In this document: piece by piece, positions 1 to 9,024 of the stretch
Layout: every line of letters begins with the position of its first letter
Numbering within the stretch: position 1 is the stretch's first letter
Origin: Phytohabitans sp036906915
Lineage (GTDB): Bacteria; Actinomycetota; Actinomycetes; Mycobacteriales; Micromonosporaceae
Direction: 5' to 3'
DNA: 64,000 nucleotides
Assembly: GCF_036906915.1 (NCBI RefSeq)
Contig: NZ_JBAKHX010000008.1
Coordinates: forward strand, 62,001 to 126,000
Notes under the pieces: model-generated
Told to the model about the DNA's origin: nothing
Databases searched by the model: none
Seen by the model: the letters and a program-made list of their open reading frames with translations, nothing else
Made by a program: the position numbers and the translations under genes

Positions 1-299
1 CCAAGCTGGACGTGTTAGGGATCCGGCACGGCGAGAAGATGTCCGAAACGCTGGCGAGCCACGAGGAACTCGCACACGCCGAGGACTTCGGCGAGTTCTT
101 CCGGGTGCCGATCGACAGCCGCGATCTCAACTACTCGCTCTATGTCGAGGAGGGCCAGTCGACACAGGACCACCGGGCGGACTACACGTCGTCGAACACG
201 ACCCGGCTCGACGTACCCGAAATCATGGCCCGCCTGCTGACCCTGCCGGAGGTCCGCGCGGAGCTCGACGCGGCACCAGATCTGGCGGTCGCGGTATGA
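1..299 (+). CDS. capE: CapE/FnlA-type UDP-GlcNAc 4,6-dehydratase/5-epimerase, C-terminal part
   Basis: Only the C-terminal end of the gene is inside the window; the reading frame is open from base 3. The visible part has the IRHGEKMSETL segment, followed by SRDLNYSLYVEEG and a DYTSSNTTRLD stretch. These are the C-terminal signatures of the CapE/FnlA/WbjB family. Enzymes of this family turn UDP-GlcNAc into a 4-keto-6-deoxy-L-arabino sugar, the first step to UDP-N-acetyl-L-fucosamine. The stop overlaps the start of capF (ATGA), and capG follows two genes later, so the complete three-enzyme pathway appears present. The catalytic Rossmann part is outside the window, so its integrity cannot be judged. 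Confidence 0.88.
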   Translation, partial: KLDVLGIRHGEKMSETLASHEELAHAEDFGEFFRVPIDSRDLNYSLYVEEGQSTQDHRADYTSSNTTRLDVPEIMARLLTLPEVRAELDAAPDLAVAV

Positions 300-1396
300 G
301 TGGGACGCTCGTCGTCACCGGCGCCGGCGGTTTTCTGGGCTGGCATGTGCGGGTGCTCGCCCACGCGCTACAGATGCCCGAACCCGTCATCGTCGGCCGT
401 GACGATTTCCGCGACCCGAACCGGCTCGTCGGCAAGCTGAACGGTGTCGACCGCGTCCTGCACCTCGCCGGGGTCAACCGGGGCGCGCCGCAGGAGGTCA
501 CCGCCGGCAACATCGAGCCGGCCCAGGCGCTCGCCTTGGCGGTACGGCAGTGTCCCACGCCGCCCAAGACCGTCGTCTTCGCCAACTCCATCCAGGCCGG
601 GAACGGCAGCCCGTACGGCGACTCGAAGGCCGCCGCGGCAGACATCCTGGTGCAGGCGACACAATGGACCGGGTCCACCTTCGCCGATCTGCGGCTGCCA
701 AACCTGTTCGGCGAGCACGGCAGGCCGCACTACAACTCGGTGGTCGCGACGTTCTGCCGGCTGCTCGCCGACGGCGCCGTACCGCAGGTGCACGAGGACC
801 GCGACCTCGAGCTGCTGCACGCCACGGACGCGGCGGCCCTGCTGCTGGGGCCCGGCGGTCCGTGGGACGCCCAGCCGGTGCGGCGCACCGTGAAGCAACT
901 GGCGGAGCGGTTGCATCGCTTCGCCACCTGCTATCGCACCGGGGAGATACCGGATCTGGCCAGCCGCTTCGACGTGCGGCTGTTCAATACCTACCGGTCG
1001 TACTGCTTTCCCGGACACTATCCCTTGCCGCTGGAGGGGCACGCCGATGATCGCGGTGAGCTGATCGAGGCGGTCAAGGTGCGCGGTGGCGGCGGCCAGA
1101 CGTTCTGCTCCACCACCCGACCGGGTGCCATCCGCGGCGAGCACTACCACCTCGCCAAGGTGGAGCGATTCATGGTGCTGCGCGGCGAGGCCGACATCTG
1201 CCTCCGCCGGGTGCTGCACAACGACGTCGTGCGGTTCCGCGTCTCCGGTACGGAACCCGTCGTTGTCGATATGCCCACGATGTGGGCGCACAACATCACC
1301 AACATCGGCGATGGGGAGCTGCTGACCCTCTTCTGGGCCAACCAGACGTTCAACTCGGCGCGGCCGGACACATACCCGGAGAAGGTATCGCCGTGA
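296..1396 (+). CDS. capF: CapF/FnlB-type bifunctional epimerase-reductase for UDP-L-FucNAc
   Basis: A 366-residue protein with an N-terminal NAD(P)-binding Rossmann fold (GAGGFLG at residues 9-15) and a C-terminal cupin with RGEHYH near residue 280. This two-domain order is typical of CapF/WbjC. The cupin epimerises the 4-keto sugar made by CapE and the SDR domain reduces it, giving UDP-N-acetyl-L-talosamine. The start codon overlaps the capE stop by ATGA and its stop overlaps the next gene by GTGA, so it sits inside a coupled operon. Length and domain order match the family. The gene is expected to act in the cytoplasm. Confidence 0.93.
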   Translation: MSGTLVVTGAGGFLGWHVRVLAHALQMPEPVIVGRDDFRDPNRLVGKLNGVDRVLHLAGVNRGAPQEVTAGNIEPAQALALAVRQCPTPPKTVVFANSIQAGNGSPYGDSKAAAADILVQATQWTGSTFADLRLPNLFGEHGRPHYNSVVATFCRLLADGAVPQVHEDRDLELLHATDAAALLLGPGGPWDAQPVRRTVKQLAERLHRFATCYRTGEIPDLASRFDVRLFNTYRSYCFPGHYPLPLEGHADDRGELIEAVKVRGGGGQTFCSTTRPGAIRGEHYHLAKVERFMVLRGEADICLRRVLHNDVVRFRVSGTEPVVVDMPTMWAHNITNIGDGELLTLFWANQTFNSARPDTYPEKVSP

Positions 1397-2628
1397 AGAT
1401 CGGCATCGTCTCCCAGTGGTATCCGCCCGAGCCCGCCTTCATTCCGGCGAGCCTGGCCGAAGAGCTGGCGGCCCGCGGCCATGAGGTGCGGGTGCTGACC
1501 GGCTTTCCGAACTATCCCGTAGGCGTCATCTATCCCGGCTACCGGCAACAGTGGAACGCCTGGTCGACGACCGGACGGATCACGACTCGCCGCGTCCCGC
1601 TCTACCCCAGCCACGACTCGTCGGCGGCGCGGCGGATCGCCACCTACGCCTCGTTTGCGGCGACCAGCAGCGTCGCGGCGGTGCGGTACCTGGCCGGCGT
1701 GGACGCGTTGTACGTCTACCATCCGCCGGCGACCGCGTTCGCGCCGGCCGCGCTGCTCCGCCTGCTGTACCGCGTGCCCGCGGTGCTGCACGTCCAGGAC
1801 ATCTGGCCGGAGTCGGTGACGGCCTCGCCGATGGGGCCGCGACCACGCGGGTTGGTCGACCGTGCGCTCGGCCTGGCCATGCGCCAGATCTATCGGATGG
1901 CGCACTCCATCGCGGTCATCGCCCCGTCCATGCGGGACCTGGTCGTGGAGCGCGGTGCCGATCCGGCGCGGGTGCGTGTCGTGCTGAACTGGGCCGACGA
2001 GTCGTTGTTCCGCCCGGTGGAGGCGACCGAGGAGGCTCGTCGCGAGATCGGGTACCGCGGACGATGCACCGTCATGCACGCCGGAAACATCGGCCCGTTC
2101 CAGAACATCTGCGGGGCGATCCGGGCGGCTGCGTCGGTCGAACGGGCCAGCGGGGTCGACCTCGTACTCGTCGGTTCGGGGATCGCGGAAGGCACCGCAC
2201 GAACCCTGGTGGCGGACCTCGGCGCCACGAACGTCCGGTTTCTGGGCCGCCAGGAACCAGCACGGATGGCCGCCCTTTACGCCGCCGCCGACTACCAGCT
2301 CGTCTCCCTTTTGGACCTGCCGATCTTCCGGGGCACGATCCCGTCGAAGCTGCAGGCGGCTCTGTCGTGCGGCTCGCCGGTCGTGGTGTCCGCGCCAGGC
2401 GACTGCGCCGGTCTCGTGGAGCGCAACGGAGTAGGTCTTTCCTGCCCGCCTGAGGACTGGCGGGCGCTCGCGGACCGGTTCGTGCGGGCCGCCTCGTTCT
2501 CGCCGGCGGAGCACGCGGAGATGAGGCGCCGGGCGCGGGCGAGCTACGAGGCCCACATGTCCAAACGGGCCGGCGTGGACGAATTGGAGAAGATGCTGAA
2601 AGCCGCGGCGCGGGGTGAGCACCGATGA
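1393..2628 (+). CDS. Glycosyltransferase family 4, WbuB-like
   Basis: A 411-residue GT-B glycosyltransferase. I chose the GTG at 1393, which overlaps the capF stop (GTGA), because the protein then begins VKIGIVSQWYPPEP, a normal GT4 start. The C-terminal half has the nucleotide-sugar region ending in IPSKLQAALSCGSPVVV. Genes of this kind sit between the epimerase genes in UDP-L-FucNAc loci, such as those with E. coli WbuB, and transfer L-FucNAc to the growing lipid-linked glycan. That donor assignment is inferred from position; the sequence alone proves only a GT4 transferase. Confidence 0.85.
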   Translation: MKIGIVSQWYPPEPAFIPASLAEELAARGHEVRVLTGFPNYPVGVIYPGYRQQWNAWSTTGRITTRRVPLYPSHDSSAARRIATYASFAATSSVAAVRYLAGVDALYVYHPPATAFAPAALLRLLYRVPAVLHVQDIWPESVTASPMGPRPRGLVDRALGLAMRQIYRMAHSIAVIAPSMRDLVVERGADPARVRVVLNWADESLFRPVEATEEARREIGYRGRCTVMHAGNIGPFQNICGAIRAAASVERASGVDLVLVGSGIAEGTARTLVADLGATNVRFLGRQEPARMAALYAAADYQLVSLLDLPIFRGTIPSKLQAALSCGSPVVVSAPGDCAGLVERNGVGLSCPPEDWRALADRFVRAASFSPAEHAEMRRRARASYEAHMSKRAGVDELEKMLKAAARGEHR

Positions 2629-3770
2629 CCAGGGTGATGACGGTGGTCGGCACCCGCCCGGAGATCATCAGGCTGTCGCGCGTGATCGACCGGCTGGATC
2701 GAACTGTCGACCACATTCTGGTCCACACCGGACAGAACTGGGACCCGTCCCTCAGCGACGTGTTCTTCAAGGAGCTGGAACTGCGGTCGCCCGACCGTTA
2801 CCTGCAGGTCGACACGTCCTCCCTTGGCCGGGTCATGGGTGGCGTCCTGGCGGGCGTCGAGGAGGCTATCTCAGAGCTACGGCCGGACGCGCTGCTCGTC
2901 TTGGGCGACACCAACAGTTGCATCGCCGCGTTGATGGCGCGCCGGATGAAGGTACCCGTGTACCACATGGAGGCCGGCAACCGCTGCTTCGACCTCAACG
3001 TGCCGGAGGAGACCAACCGGCGCATGGTCGACCACGTGTCGGACTTCAACCTGGTGTACACCGAGCACGCCCGCCGCAACCTGCTCGCCGAAGGGTTGCA
3101 CCCGCGCCGGATCCTGCACACCGGCTCGCCCATGCGGGAGGTACTCGCGCACTACCGTCCACAGATCGAGGCGTCCACAGTGCTCAGCCGGCTCGGCCTC
3201 GACCCAGGCGGCTACTTCCTGGTGAGCGCGCACCGGGAGGAGAACGTCGACGACCCGGTCCGCCTCGAACGCCTACTGGACTGCCTGCGCGCGGTACGCG
3301 CCGCGTGGAGCCTGCCGGTGCTGGTGTCCACTCATCCGCGTACCCGCAAGCGGCTCGAGGATCTGGCGCCCCACTCCTCGTCATTGGAGGGAATCGCCTT
3401 TCACGAGCCGTTCGGCCTGCTCGACTACGTGCACCTGCAGACCCGGGCGCGCTGCACGCTGTCCGACAGCGGGACGATCAGCGAGGAGTCTGCGATCCTC
3501 GGATTTCCCGCGGTGACGCTCCGAGACTCCATCGAGCGACCCGAGTCACTGGACACCGGCTCGATCCTGATGACCGGATTGGATCCGGCTGGCCTTGTGG
3601 AGGCGGTCGCCGTGGCGATCGACCAGGCCGGCGCCGAAGGCGTACCGTGCGCGGCCGACTACCGCATCATCGACACGTCACGAAGAGTCGTGAACCTCAT
3701 CCTGTCCACAGTGCGCCGCCACCACGACTGGGCCGGCGTGCGCGTACCCGCTCGGGGCGGGTTTCTATGA
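2625..3770 (+). CDS. capG: CapG/FnlC-type UDP-N-acetyl-sugar 2-epimerase
   Basis: A 381-residue non-hydrolysing UDP-GlcNAc 2-epimerase family protein. It begins MTRVMTVVGTRPEIIRLSRV and carries LLVLGDTNSC and the DSGTISEES loop near the C-terminus. The segment YHMEAGNRCFDLNVPEETNR, with EAGNR in place of the WecB-type EAGLR, and RDSIERPESLDTGS point to the CapG/WbjD subgroup. That subgroup epimerises C2 to finish UDP-N-acetyl-L-fucosamine. The start overlaps the upstream transferase stop (ATGA). With capE and capF this completes the pathway. A plain UDP-ManNAc epimerase is the less likely alternative. Confidence 0.9.
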   Translation: MTRVMTVVGTRPEIIRLSRVIDRLDRTVDHILVHTGQNWDPSLSDVFFKELELRSPDRYLQVDTSSLGRVMGGVLAGVEEAISELRPDALLVLGDTNSCIAALMARRMKVPVYHMEAGNRCFDLNVPEETNRRMVDHVSDFNLVYTEHARRNLLAEGLHPRRILHTGSPMREVLAHYRPQIEASTVLSRLGLDPGGYFLVSAHREENVDDPVRLERLLDCLRAVRAAWSLPVLVSTHPRTRKRLEDLAPHSSSLEGIAFHEPFGLLDYVHLQTRARCTLSDSGTISEESAILGFPAVTLRDSIERPESLDTGSILMTGLDPAGLVEAVAVAIDQAGAEGVPCAADYRIIDTSRRVVNLILSTVRRHHDWAGVRVPARGGFL

Positions 3771-4960
3771 CGGACGAAAAGAGACCGTTTCGGGTCCTGG
3801 TTACCTGTGGCGTCTTCGAGCCAGGCTTCCGAGGCGGCGGGCCCGTACGATCGGTGGCGCACATTGTCGACACCGCCCCGGAACCTATAGACGTCGCTCT
3901 GCTTACCCGCGACCGGGATCTGGGTGCCGCTCGCCCGTATCCAGGGTTGTCGGGACGCTGGGTCGGCCGTGGCCGCTCGCAGGTGTTCTACCTGAATACC
4001 CGATCCGTGCGGCAATGGCTACGGCTATGGCGGGACCTGCGCACAACCCAGTTCGATGTCTTGTACGTCAACAGCCTCTGGAACCCTTCCTTCTCGTTGC
4101 TGCCCATCATCGCTGCACGGCTGGGCGTGGTTCGGGCTAGGCGCGTCCTGGTTGCTCCACGGGGCGAACTCTCCCCAGGCGCCCTGTCACTGAAGGCGTG
4201 GAAGAAACAGGCATTCCTCAAGTGGTGGGATCGCTTCCTGCGAAGCATGGACGTTGTGTGGCATGCCTCAACGCCGAGGGAAGAGGCGGACATCAAGGCC
4301 GCCTGCGCATGGGCGCGAGTTCTCGTTAACCAGAACCAGTTCGCGCTCCCTGCGGAGCCTCTACCTGTCGCCGCGCATGACGGGCCGGTGCGACTCGTCT
4401 TTGTTGGCAGGATCTCGCCGGTGAAGAATTTGGAGCTCGTCATGCGCGCGCTTCCGCGCGTCTCGAAGCCACTTGAATTCGACATCTTCGGTCCTGTGGA
4501 AGACGTCGGCTACTGGAGGAGGTGTCAGTCGCTTATGGGCGAAATTTCCCCCGCAGTTCAGGTCAAGTACCGCGGCGAGCTGGCGCCGACGGAGGTTCGC
4601 CGTACCTTCGGCATGTATGACGCGTTCGTCTTCCCAACCTTGGGAGAAAACTTCGGACACGTGATCGCGGAGAGCTTGTCGGCCGCGTGTCCCGTTGTCT
4701 GCTCCGCCGAGACGCCGTGGACGGAAACGCTCCAAGCAGGAGGCGGAATCGTCCTACCGGAGCTGACAGTCGAGTGCCTGGCTGACGCGCTGGAAGGCCT
4801 GTCTTTGATGACGCTGAGCGAGCGGCTACAAGGCAGGGCCGCGGCCGGTAACGCCTATTGCCGATGGCGGCGTACGGTTCAAGGATTCAATATTCTCCAA
4901 CAGGTGCGTGAATCCCGGCAGCCGGCTGGCACCGGCGATCGGCAGGCGGAGCGCGCATGA
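3767..4960 (+). CDS. Glycosyltransferase family 4
   Basis: A 397-residue GT-B transferase starting at the ATG that overlaps the capG stop (ATGA). A large in-frame extension upstream is a shadow of capG. The N-terminal acceptor-side region has FEPGFRGGGPVRSV, a glycine-rich loop common in GT4. The C-terminal half has the donor-binding FVGRISPVKNLELV segment and an intact E-x7-E motif (ENFGHVIAE). Acceptor and donor sugars are unknown. Codon use is visibly less G/C-rich than in the flanking genes, which suggests it was recruited separately, as is common for serotype-determining genes. Confidence 0.85.
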   Translation: MTDEKRPFRVLVTCGVFEPGFRGGGPVRSVAHIVDTAPEPIDVALLTRDRDLGAARPYPGLSGRWVGRGRSQVFYLNTRSVRQWLRLWRDLRTTQFDVLYVNSLWNPSFSLLPIIAARLGVVRARRVLVAPRGELSPGALSLKAWKKQAFLKWWDRFLRSMDVVWHASTPREEADIKAACAWARVLVNQNQFALPAEPLPVAAHDGPVRLVFVGRISPVKNLELVMRALPRVSKPLEFDIFGPVEDVGYWRRCQSLMGEISPAVQVKYRGELAPTEVRRTFGMYDAFVFPTLGENFGHVIAESLSAACPVVCSAETPWTETLQAGGGIVLPELTVECLADALEGLSLMTLSERLQGRAAAGNAYCRWRRTVQGFNILQQVRESRQPAGTGDRQAERA

Positions 4961-6249
4961 CAGGTCCGCGCATCCGCATCGCGGTCGCCACTGGAGCCTT
5001 CCTTTGTGCCGCGCTGGCCGGTGTGGTGGCGAGCACGAGCATCCACATGGCTACTGCCGCGTGCCTCGCGCTCGTCCTGTTTCTCGTCTTCGCGGTGGAC
5101 CGCAGCGGCGGCGGGGCTTTTATCACGTCGCTACTACTCTTCCTCGCCTGCGCGGTCTCGATCGCACAGATTGCGGAGTACACAGAGCTGGTCAGGGCCC
5201 TCGCGATCATGGTGCTCGCTCTGGGCGCCGTGTGCGGCGTGCTCGATGCGACAAGGCCCGGCAATGATCGCCTCCGTTCCGCCCGCCCACTGCTCGCGGT
5301 GTATCTCGTCGGCATGGTGGGATATTTCGTCGCCGCCACGTTGCCCTTTGACAACACCAAGTCGTTGGTGACGGGAATCCTTGGTCTGGCAAGCCTCACC
5401 GTCTACGTGCTGCTGACGACGAAGTTGCTGGCGCCACACACGCTGGACGTCGCGCTCGTGGCGGTGTTGGCATCGGTCATCATCGTTTCGCTGGTGCTCG
5501 GCTTCGTATTGCCTGACATAGCGGTGTTGGGGGGCCGGCTCCGAGGCATCTCGGCCAACCCGAACCTGCTCGGCGTCTACGCCTTTCTTCTGGTCGCGGC
5601 CGTGGTGCTGCGAAGGCGGCCGTGGCCCTTGACGCTCTGGGCGGCCCTGCTCGGCGTCGCGACACTGGTATGGACGGCCAGCCGGGGGAGCGCGCTGTCG
5701 CTGGCGATCGCCCTCGTCGTCGGTGCCGTGATGAATGCCGGCCGCGCACGCCAGCTGGCCCTTCCCCTGCTGACACTCGGAGCCGTCTCGGTCGCGTTGA
5801 CCAACTACAGCGCCGAGTTCGCGGGAATCAAGCTGTTCCGGGCGAACAATTCCCGCGAGGCGGGCGTCCAAGAGGTCTTGGATCTGGTCCGAGCCGGGGT
5901 GTTGGGCGGCGTGGGCATTGGCAACGAGCGGGGACAGATCGCCAGCTCGCCGCTGCGCGCCTTCACCTACGGCGGGGTTGTCGCGCTCTGCTGCATCCTG
6001 CTGATTTGGCTGGCGATCCTCTGGTTCAGCTGGCAGTCGGGCCCGGCAACGTTCGCCTTCGGGCTCGGCGTCGTGGTGCACAGCAACTTCGAGGGGTGGA
6101 TGGTATCTGCGACGGGCCCGATAGTTGTGCTGTTCGCGCTGATGTGGGTGTCGATGCTGCTATCCGGCCCGCAGATCGGCGCCGACCGACGACCATCGCA
6201 CGCAGCCGGCGCGGTCGCCGTCACATCGGGTTCCGGGAGGACCGGATGA
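4957..6249 (+). CDS. O-antigen polymerase/ligase-like membrane protein (Wzy-type)
   Basis: A 430-residue polytopic membrane protein with roughly ten hydrophobic segments and a longer hydrophilic loop around residues 280-320. The run GISANPNLLGVYAFLL followed by WTASRGSALSLAIAL is the usual Wzy_C/O-antigen ligase signature. Proteins of this family join or polymerise undecaprenyl-linked repeat units on the outer face of the membrane. It is the only candidate polymerase in the window and overlaps both neighbours by ATGA, so it fits a Wzy-dependent polysaccharide pathway. Whether it polymerises or ligates cannot be told from the sequence. Confidence 0.8.
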   Translation: MTGPRIRIAVATGAFLCAALAGVVASTSIHMATAACLALVLFLVFAVDRSGGGAFITSLLLFLACAVSIAQIAEYTELVRALAIMVLALGAVCGVLDATRPGNDRLRSARPLLAVYLVGMVGYFVAATLPFDNTKSLVTGILGLASLTVYVLLTTKLLAPHTLDVALVAVLASVIIVSLVLGFVLPDIAVLGGRLRGISANPNLLGVYAFLLVAAVVLRRRPWPLTLWAALLGVATLVWTASRGSALSLAIALVVGAVMNAGRARQLALPLLTLGAVSVALTNYSAEFAGIKLFRANNSREAGVQEVLDLVRAGVLGGVGIGNERGQIASSPLRAFTYGGVVALCCILLIWLAILWFSWQSGPATFAFGLGVVVHSNFEGWMVSATGPIVVLFALMWVSMLLSGPQIGADRRPSHAAGAVAVTSGSGRTG

Positions 6250-7403
6250 CGCGCGCAGTGTTCTGGCAGAACCGTCCGTCGATTCACCAAGCCGCGCTCA
6301 TCCGCGCGGTAGGTGACACGCTCGGCACGCCGAGCGTGGTCGTGATCGAACAGCCGCTGGACCGCCGGCGCATCGAACACGGGTGGACCTTCCCCGACTA
6401 CGGCGACAGCAGCGTGACAGTCGCTCCCTCCGACGCCGATCGCAGACACCTGGAGCGTTCACTGGCGGGGGCGGCGATACACGTGTTCTCCGGGTTGGGC
6501 GTGTATCCCGCGACGGCGCGCTCGATGACACGACTGGCTGCGTTCGGGCGCGCAGGTGACGCCGTCAGGCTGGTCTTCGCCGAGCCGTGGTCCGAGTCGG
6601 CGCGACGCCGTGCCAAGTACCGGCTGGCTAGGCTCCGATATCGCCGCTGTGTCGACGGCGTACTGGCATGCGGTCCAGTTGGCGTGCGGCAGTACAGAGG
6701 GATCGGTTTTCGTAAATCAAAGGTGCTCGAATTCGGGTACTTCCTCGATGTCAGCAACACACCAACCGCCCACGTTACGGGCGGCGGCGCCGGGCGCGCT
6801 GAGCCGTTCCGGGTCGCCTTCATAGGCAGCCTGGATGCCCGTAAGCGTCCAGATTGGGTATTGCGGGCGTTGTCGGGGATCCGAGGTCGCGACTGGTCCC
6901 TCGACATCGTGGGCACCGGCCCCCACCGTGACGAACTGCGGCGGCTGGCGGGGGAGTTGGGCCTCGGCGACCGGGTGCGCTGGCGCGGCGTACTGCCCAA
7001 CGGTGACGTGGCCGCGCTGCTGGTCGCATCCGATGTCCTCGTCCTGCCAAGCCGGCACGATGGTTGGGGGGCGGTAGTGAACGAGGCGCTGGGCGCCGGT
7101 ACGCCCGTGATCGTCAGCGATGCCGCGGGTGCCTCGGTCTTGGTGGCCGGCAGAATGCGAGGAAGTGTCTTCCGCTCTGGGTCGCTGGACGCCCTACGCG
7201 ACGCGTTAGTGCACCACCTCGATCGGGGCTGCGTGAGCGTCGAACGGCGTGTTCAGATCCGCTCATGGACGGCGCGTTATGCGTCGGCGCCCGTCGCGGC
7301 GGCGTACCTGCTTGACGTCGTTGAGTCGGTACGCGGGCGGCGACCGGCACCAGTGCCGCCGTGGCGCGCGACGCAACCGGATGCTTCCGAGCACCCGGCG
7401 TGA
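6246..7403 (+). CDS. Glycosyltransferase family 4
   Basis: A 385-residue GT-B transferase. The start ATG overlaps the polymerase stop (ATGA); the longer in-frame extension is a shadow of the upstream gene. It has the donor-domain start FRVAFIGSLDARKRPDWVLRAL and the motif VLPSRHDGWGAVVNEALGAGTPVIVSD. In this motif the first acidic residue of the usual E-x7-E pair is Asp. It is the last tightly overlapping member of the plus-strand operon that begins with capE. Substrates are not known. Confidence 0.85.
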   Translation: MTRAVFWQNRPSIHQAALIRAVGDTLGTPSVVVIEQPLDRRRIEHGWTFPDYGDSSVTVAPSDADRRHLERSLAGAAIHVFSGLGVYPATARSMTRLAAFGRAGDAVRLVFAEPWSESARRRAKYRLARLRYRRCVDGVLACGPVGVRQYRGIGFRKSKVLEFGYFLDVSNTPTAHVTGGGAGRAEPFRVAFIGSLDARKRPDWVLRALSGIRGRDWSLDIVGTGPHRDELRRLAGELGLGDRVRWRGVLPNGDVAALLVASDVLVLPSRHDGWGAVVNEALGAGTPVIVSDAAGASVLVAGRMRGSVFRSGSLDALRDALVHHLDRGCVSVERRVQIRSWTARYASAPVAAAYLLDVVESVRGRRPAPVPPWRATQPDASEHPA

Positions 7404-7488
7404 TCAAGTGGACCATCCCGCATCCCCGAGATCACTCCCGAACGCGCCAATCGCAGCTACACTCCCCAATGTGGACAAACTATCCCTG

Positions 7489-8160
7489 ATGGCAGCGATT
7501 CGGAGGCGGATGCCGGGTATCCCTCGCTCCCATAGAGAGATGTCGGCGTCCCTCCTGCTTTTGTCGTCCCTGCGGTCGCAGGGATGGCATCGGTCCGTGA
7601 CCGGGAGGGCGCCCGTCACCGCGAGTGGTGAGCCTCAACCATGGTTGACCTATCCAGCCATAGACTGGCTCGACCGGGTGCTTACGCCAAGTGTTCGGGT
7701 CTTCGAGTACGGCGCCGGTTCATCGACGTCCTGGTTCGGGCAGGCTGGCCGGATCGGGGAGATCATTTCTGTCGAGCATGACCCGGAATGGTTCGCCCAA
7801 CTCCCACAGCCACCGAACGGCAAGATCATCTACATCCCTAATGAGGGGACCTGGTGGGACGCAGGCGAGGAGGCGCCGTATGTGCGAGCCGTCGCGGACG
7901 GGGCCCCTTGGGATGTCATTGTTATCGATGGGATGGCTCGCAATGCGTGTGCACGAGTGGCTAGCAACTATCTCTCCTCGGCCGGCTTGGTGATTCTCGA
8001 TGATACGAATACCGCCGAGTCCGTAGCGGCTCAGGCCGAGCTGGCCAACCGAGGTCTCGGCCGACTGGACTTCTGGGGGCTCAAACCCGGGATTACCTCG
8101 CGATGCTGCACATCGATGTTCAGTCGGGACTTCAATTCGTGGCTAAGGGACTGCCGATAA
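7489..8160 (+). CDS. Class I SAM-dependent methyltransferase-like protein
   Basis: A protein of about 223 residues. Motif I is VFEYGAGSSTSWFG, followed by an acidic residue in ISVEHDPEWF, and a motif-IV-like VIVIDGMAR; this is the layout of class I methyltransferases. The start is uncertain. ATG 7489 is used here. GTG 7471 in the same frame is the alternative and lies 6 nt after a TACACT -10-like box, which would make a leaderless transcript. It follows the glycosyltransferase by about 85 bp and probably methylates a sugar or acceptor in the glycan pathway; that role is inferred only from the neighbourhood. It converges on the FkbM gene with only 6 bp between stops. Confidence 0.7.
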   Translation: MAAIRRRMPGIPRSHREMSASLLLLSSLRSQGWHRSVTGRAPVTASGEPQPWLTYPAIDWLDRVLTPSVRVFEYGAGSSTSWFGQAGRIGEIISVEHDPEWFAQLPQPPNGKIIYIPNEGTWWDAGEEAPYVRAVADGAPWDVIVIDGMARNACARVASNYLSSAGLVILDDTNTAESVAAQAELANRGLGRLDFWGLKPGITSRCCTSMFSRDFNSWLRDCR

Positions 8161-8166
8161 GACTCG

Positions 8167-9009
8167 TTACGCGTTCGGCCAGGTCCCGGCGACCGCGAAT
8201 AGGTCGGGGCCATATTCTCGCGCCTCCGTGGGATGCAGCCGTCCCTGCTGGTCGGGGCGCCGCACCTGGTAGCCGTACCCGCGCAGCATCTCCAGCAGAG
8301 GCGCGCGCGTCTCTCCGAGCGTCCGCTCAGAGAGTTGGTTCCACTCCAACTGGAGTACGCCGATGCGCTGCTCGGCGAGGGCGCGACAGGCGCCGGCAAG
8401 CACCAGCCGTTCCGCACCCTCCACGTCGACCTTGACCCCGACCGCTCGGTCCGGGCCGAGCACGTCGTCCAACGTGCGTACGTCGACGACAGTCCCGGTC
8501 CCTTCTTCCCGCACAAGCAGATGGTTGGTTGTATCGTTGCCGCTGGTGAGCGTCATCCGGCCGGGCTCGGCCGCGAGGGCGCACTGGAGGTGCTCTATTG
8601 GAAACCGGTTGAGCGTGATGTTGCGACGCAACCGCGTGGCTGCATCCGGATCGGGTTCTACCGCGATTACCCGGGCACCGACCTCGGCGGCCCATAACGC
8701 GTACGCGCCGTCGTTGCTCCCGACATCCACGAACAGGTCGCCGGGCCGAAGGATCCGCCGCCACGCCCACATCTCAGACCAGTCCGGCGGATTGGCGTAT
8801 AGGACCTTGGACCCGGCGGTGCAGTGCAACTCAACCAGCATCTTCGCGGACGTTCCGATGGTGGCTACCGTCGGCCGGCCGGTCAACCGCCCGCGTAGCT
8901 GAAAGGTGGCCGCCCTGAGCACCGCGCCCAGCGGATTCTTCCGGTTCGCGGGATGGGTCCACACGTAGCCGAGAACCTTCCGCGTTTGTTCGATTCCCCG
9001 TATCCACAT
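8167..9009 (-). CDS. FkbM family methyltransferase
   Basis: A 280-residue protein with the FkbM-type SAM fold. It has LFVDVGSNDGAYALWAA (motif I) near residue 95, VIAVEPDPDAA (motif II), and VGVKVDVEGAERLVLAG, the FkbM-specific VDVEGxE segment. FkbM enzymes usually O-methylate hydroxyls of sugars or polyketides. It lies 15 bp downstream of the ABC exporter gene on the same strand, so the two are probably co-transcribed. A capsule-modifying O-methyltransferase is the likely role. Confidence 0.85.
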   Translation of the reverse strand: MWIRGIEQTRKVLGYVWTHPANRKNPLGAVLRAATFQLRGRLTGRPTVATIGTSAKMLVELHCTAGSKVLYANPPDWSEMWAWRRILRPGDLFVDVGSNDGAYALWAAEVGARVIAVEPDPDAATRLRRNITLNRFPIEHLQCALAAEPGRMTLTSGNDTTNHLLVREEGTGTVVDVRTLDDVLGPDRAVGVKVDVEGAERLVLAGACRALAEQRIGVLQLEWNQLSERTLGETRAPLLEMLRGYGYQVRRPDQQGRLHPTEAREYGPDLFAVAGTWPNA

Positions 9010-9024
9010 AGTCGTGTCTCCGCA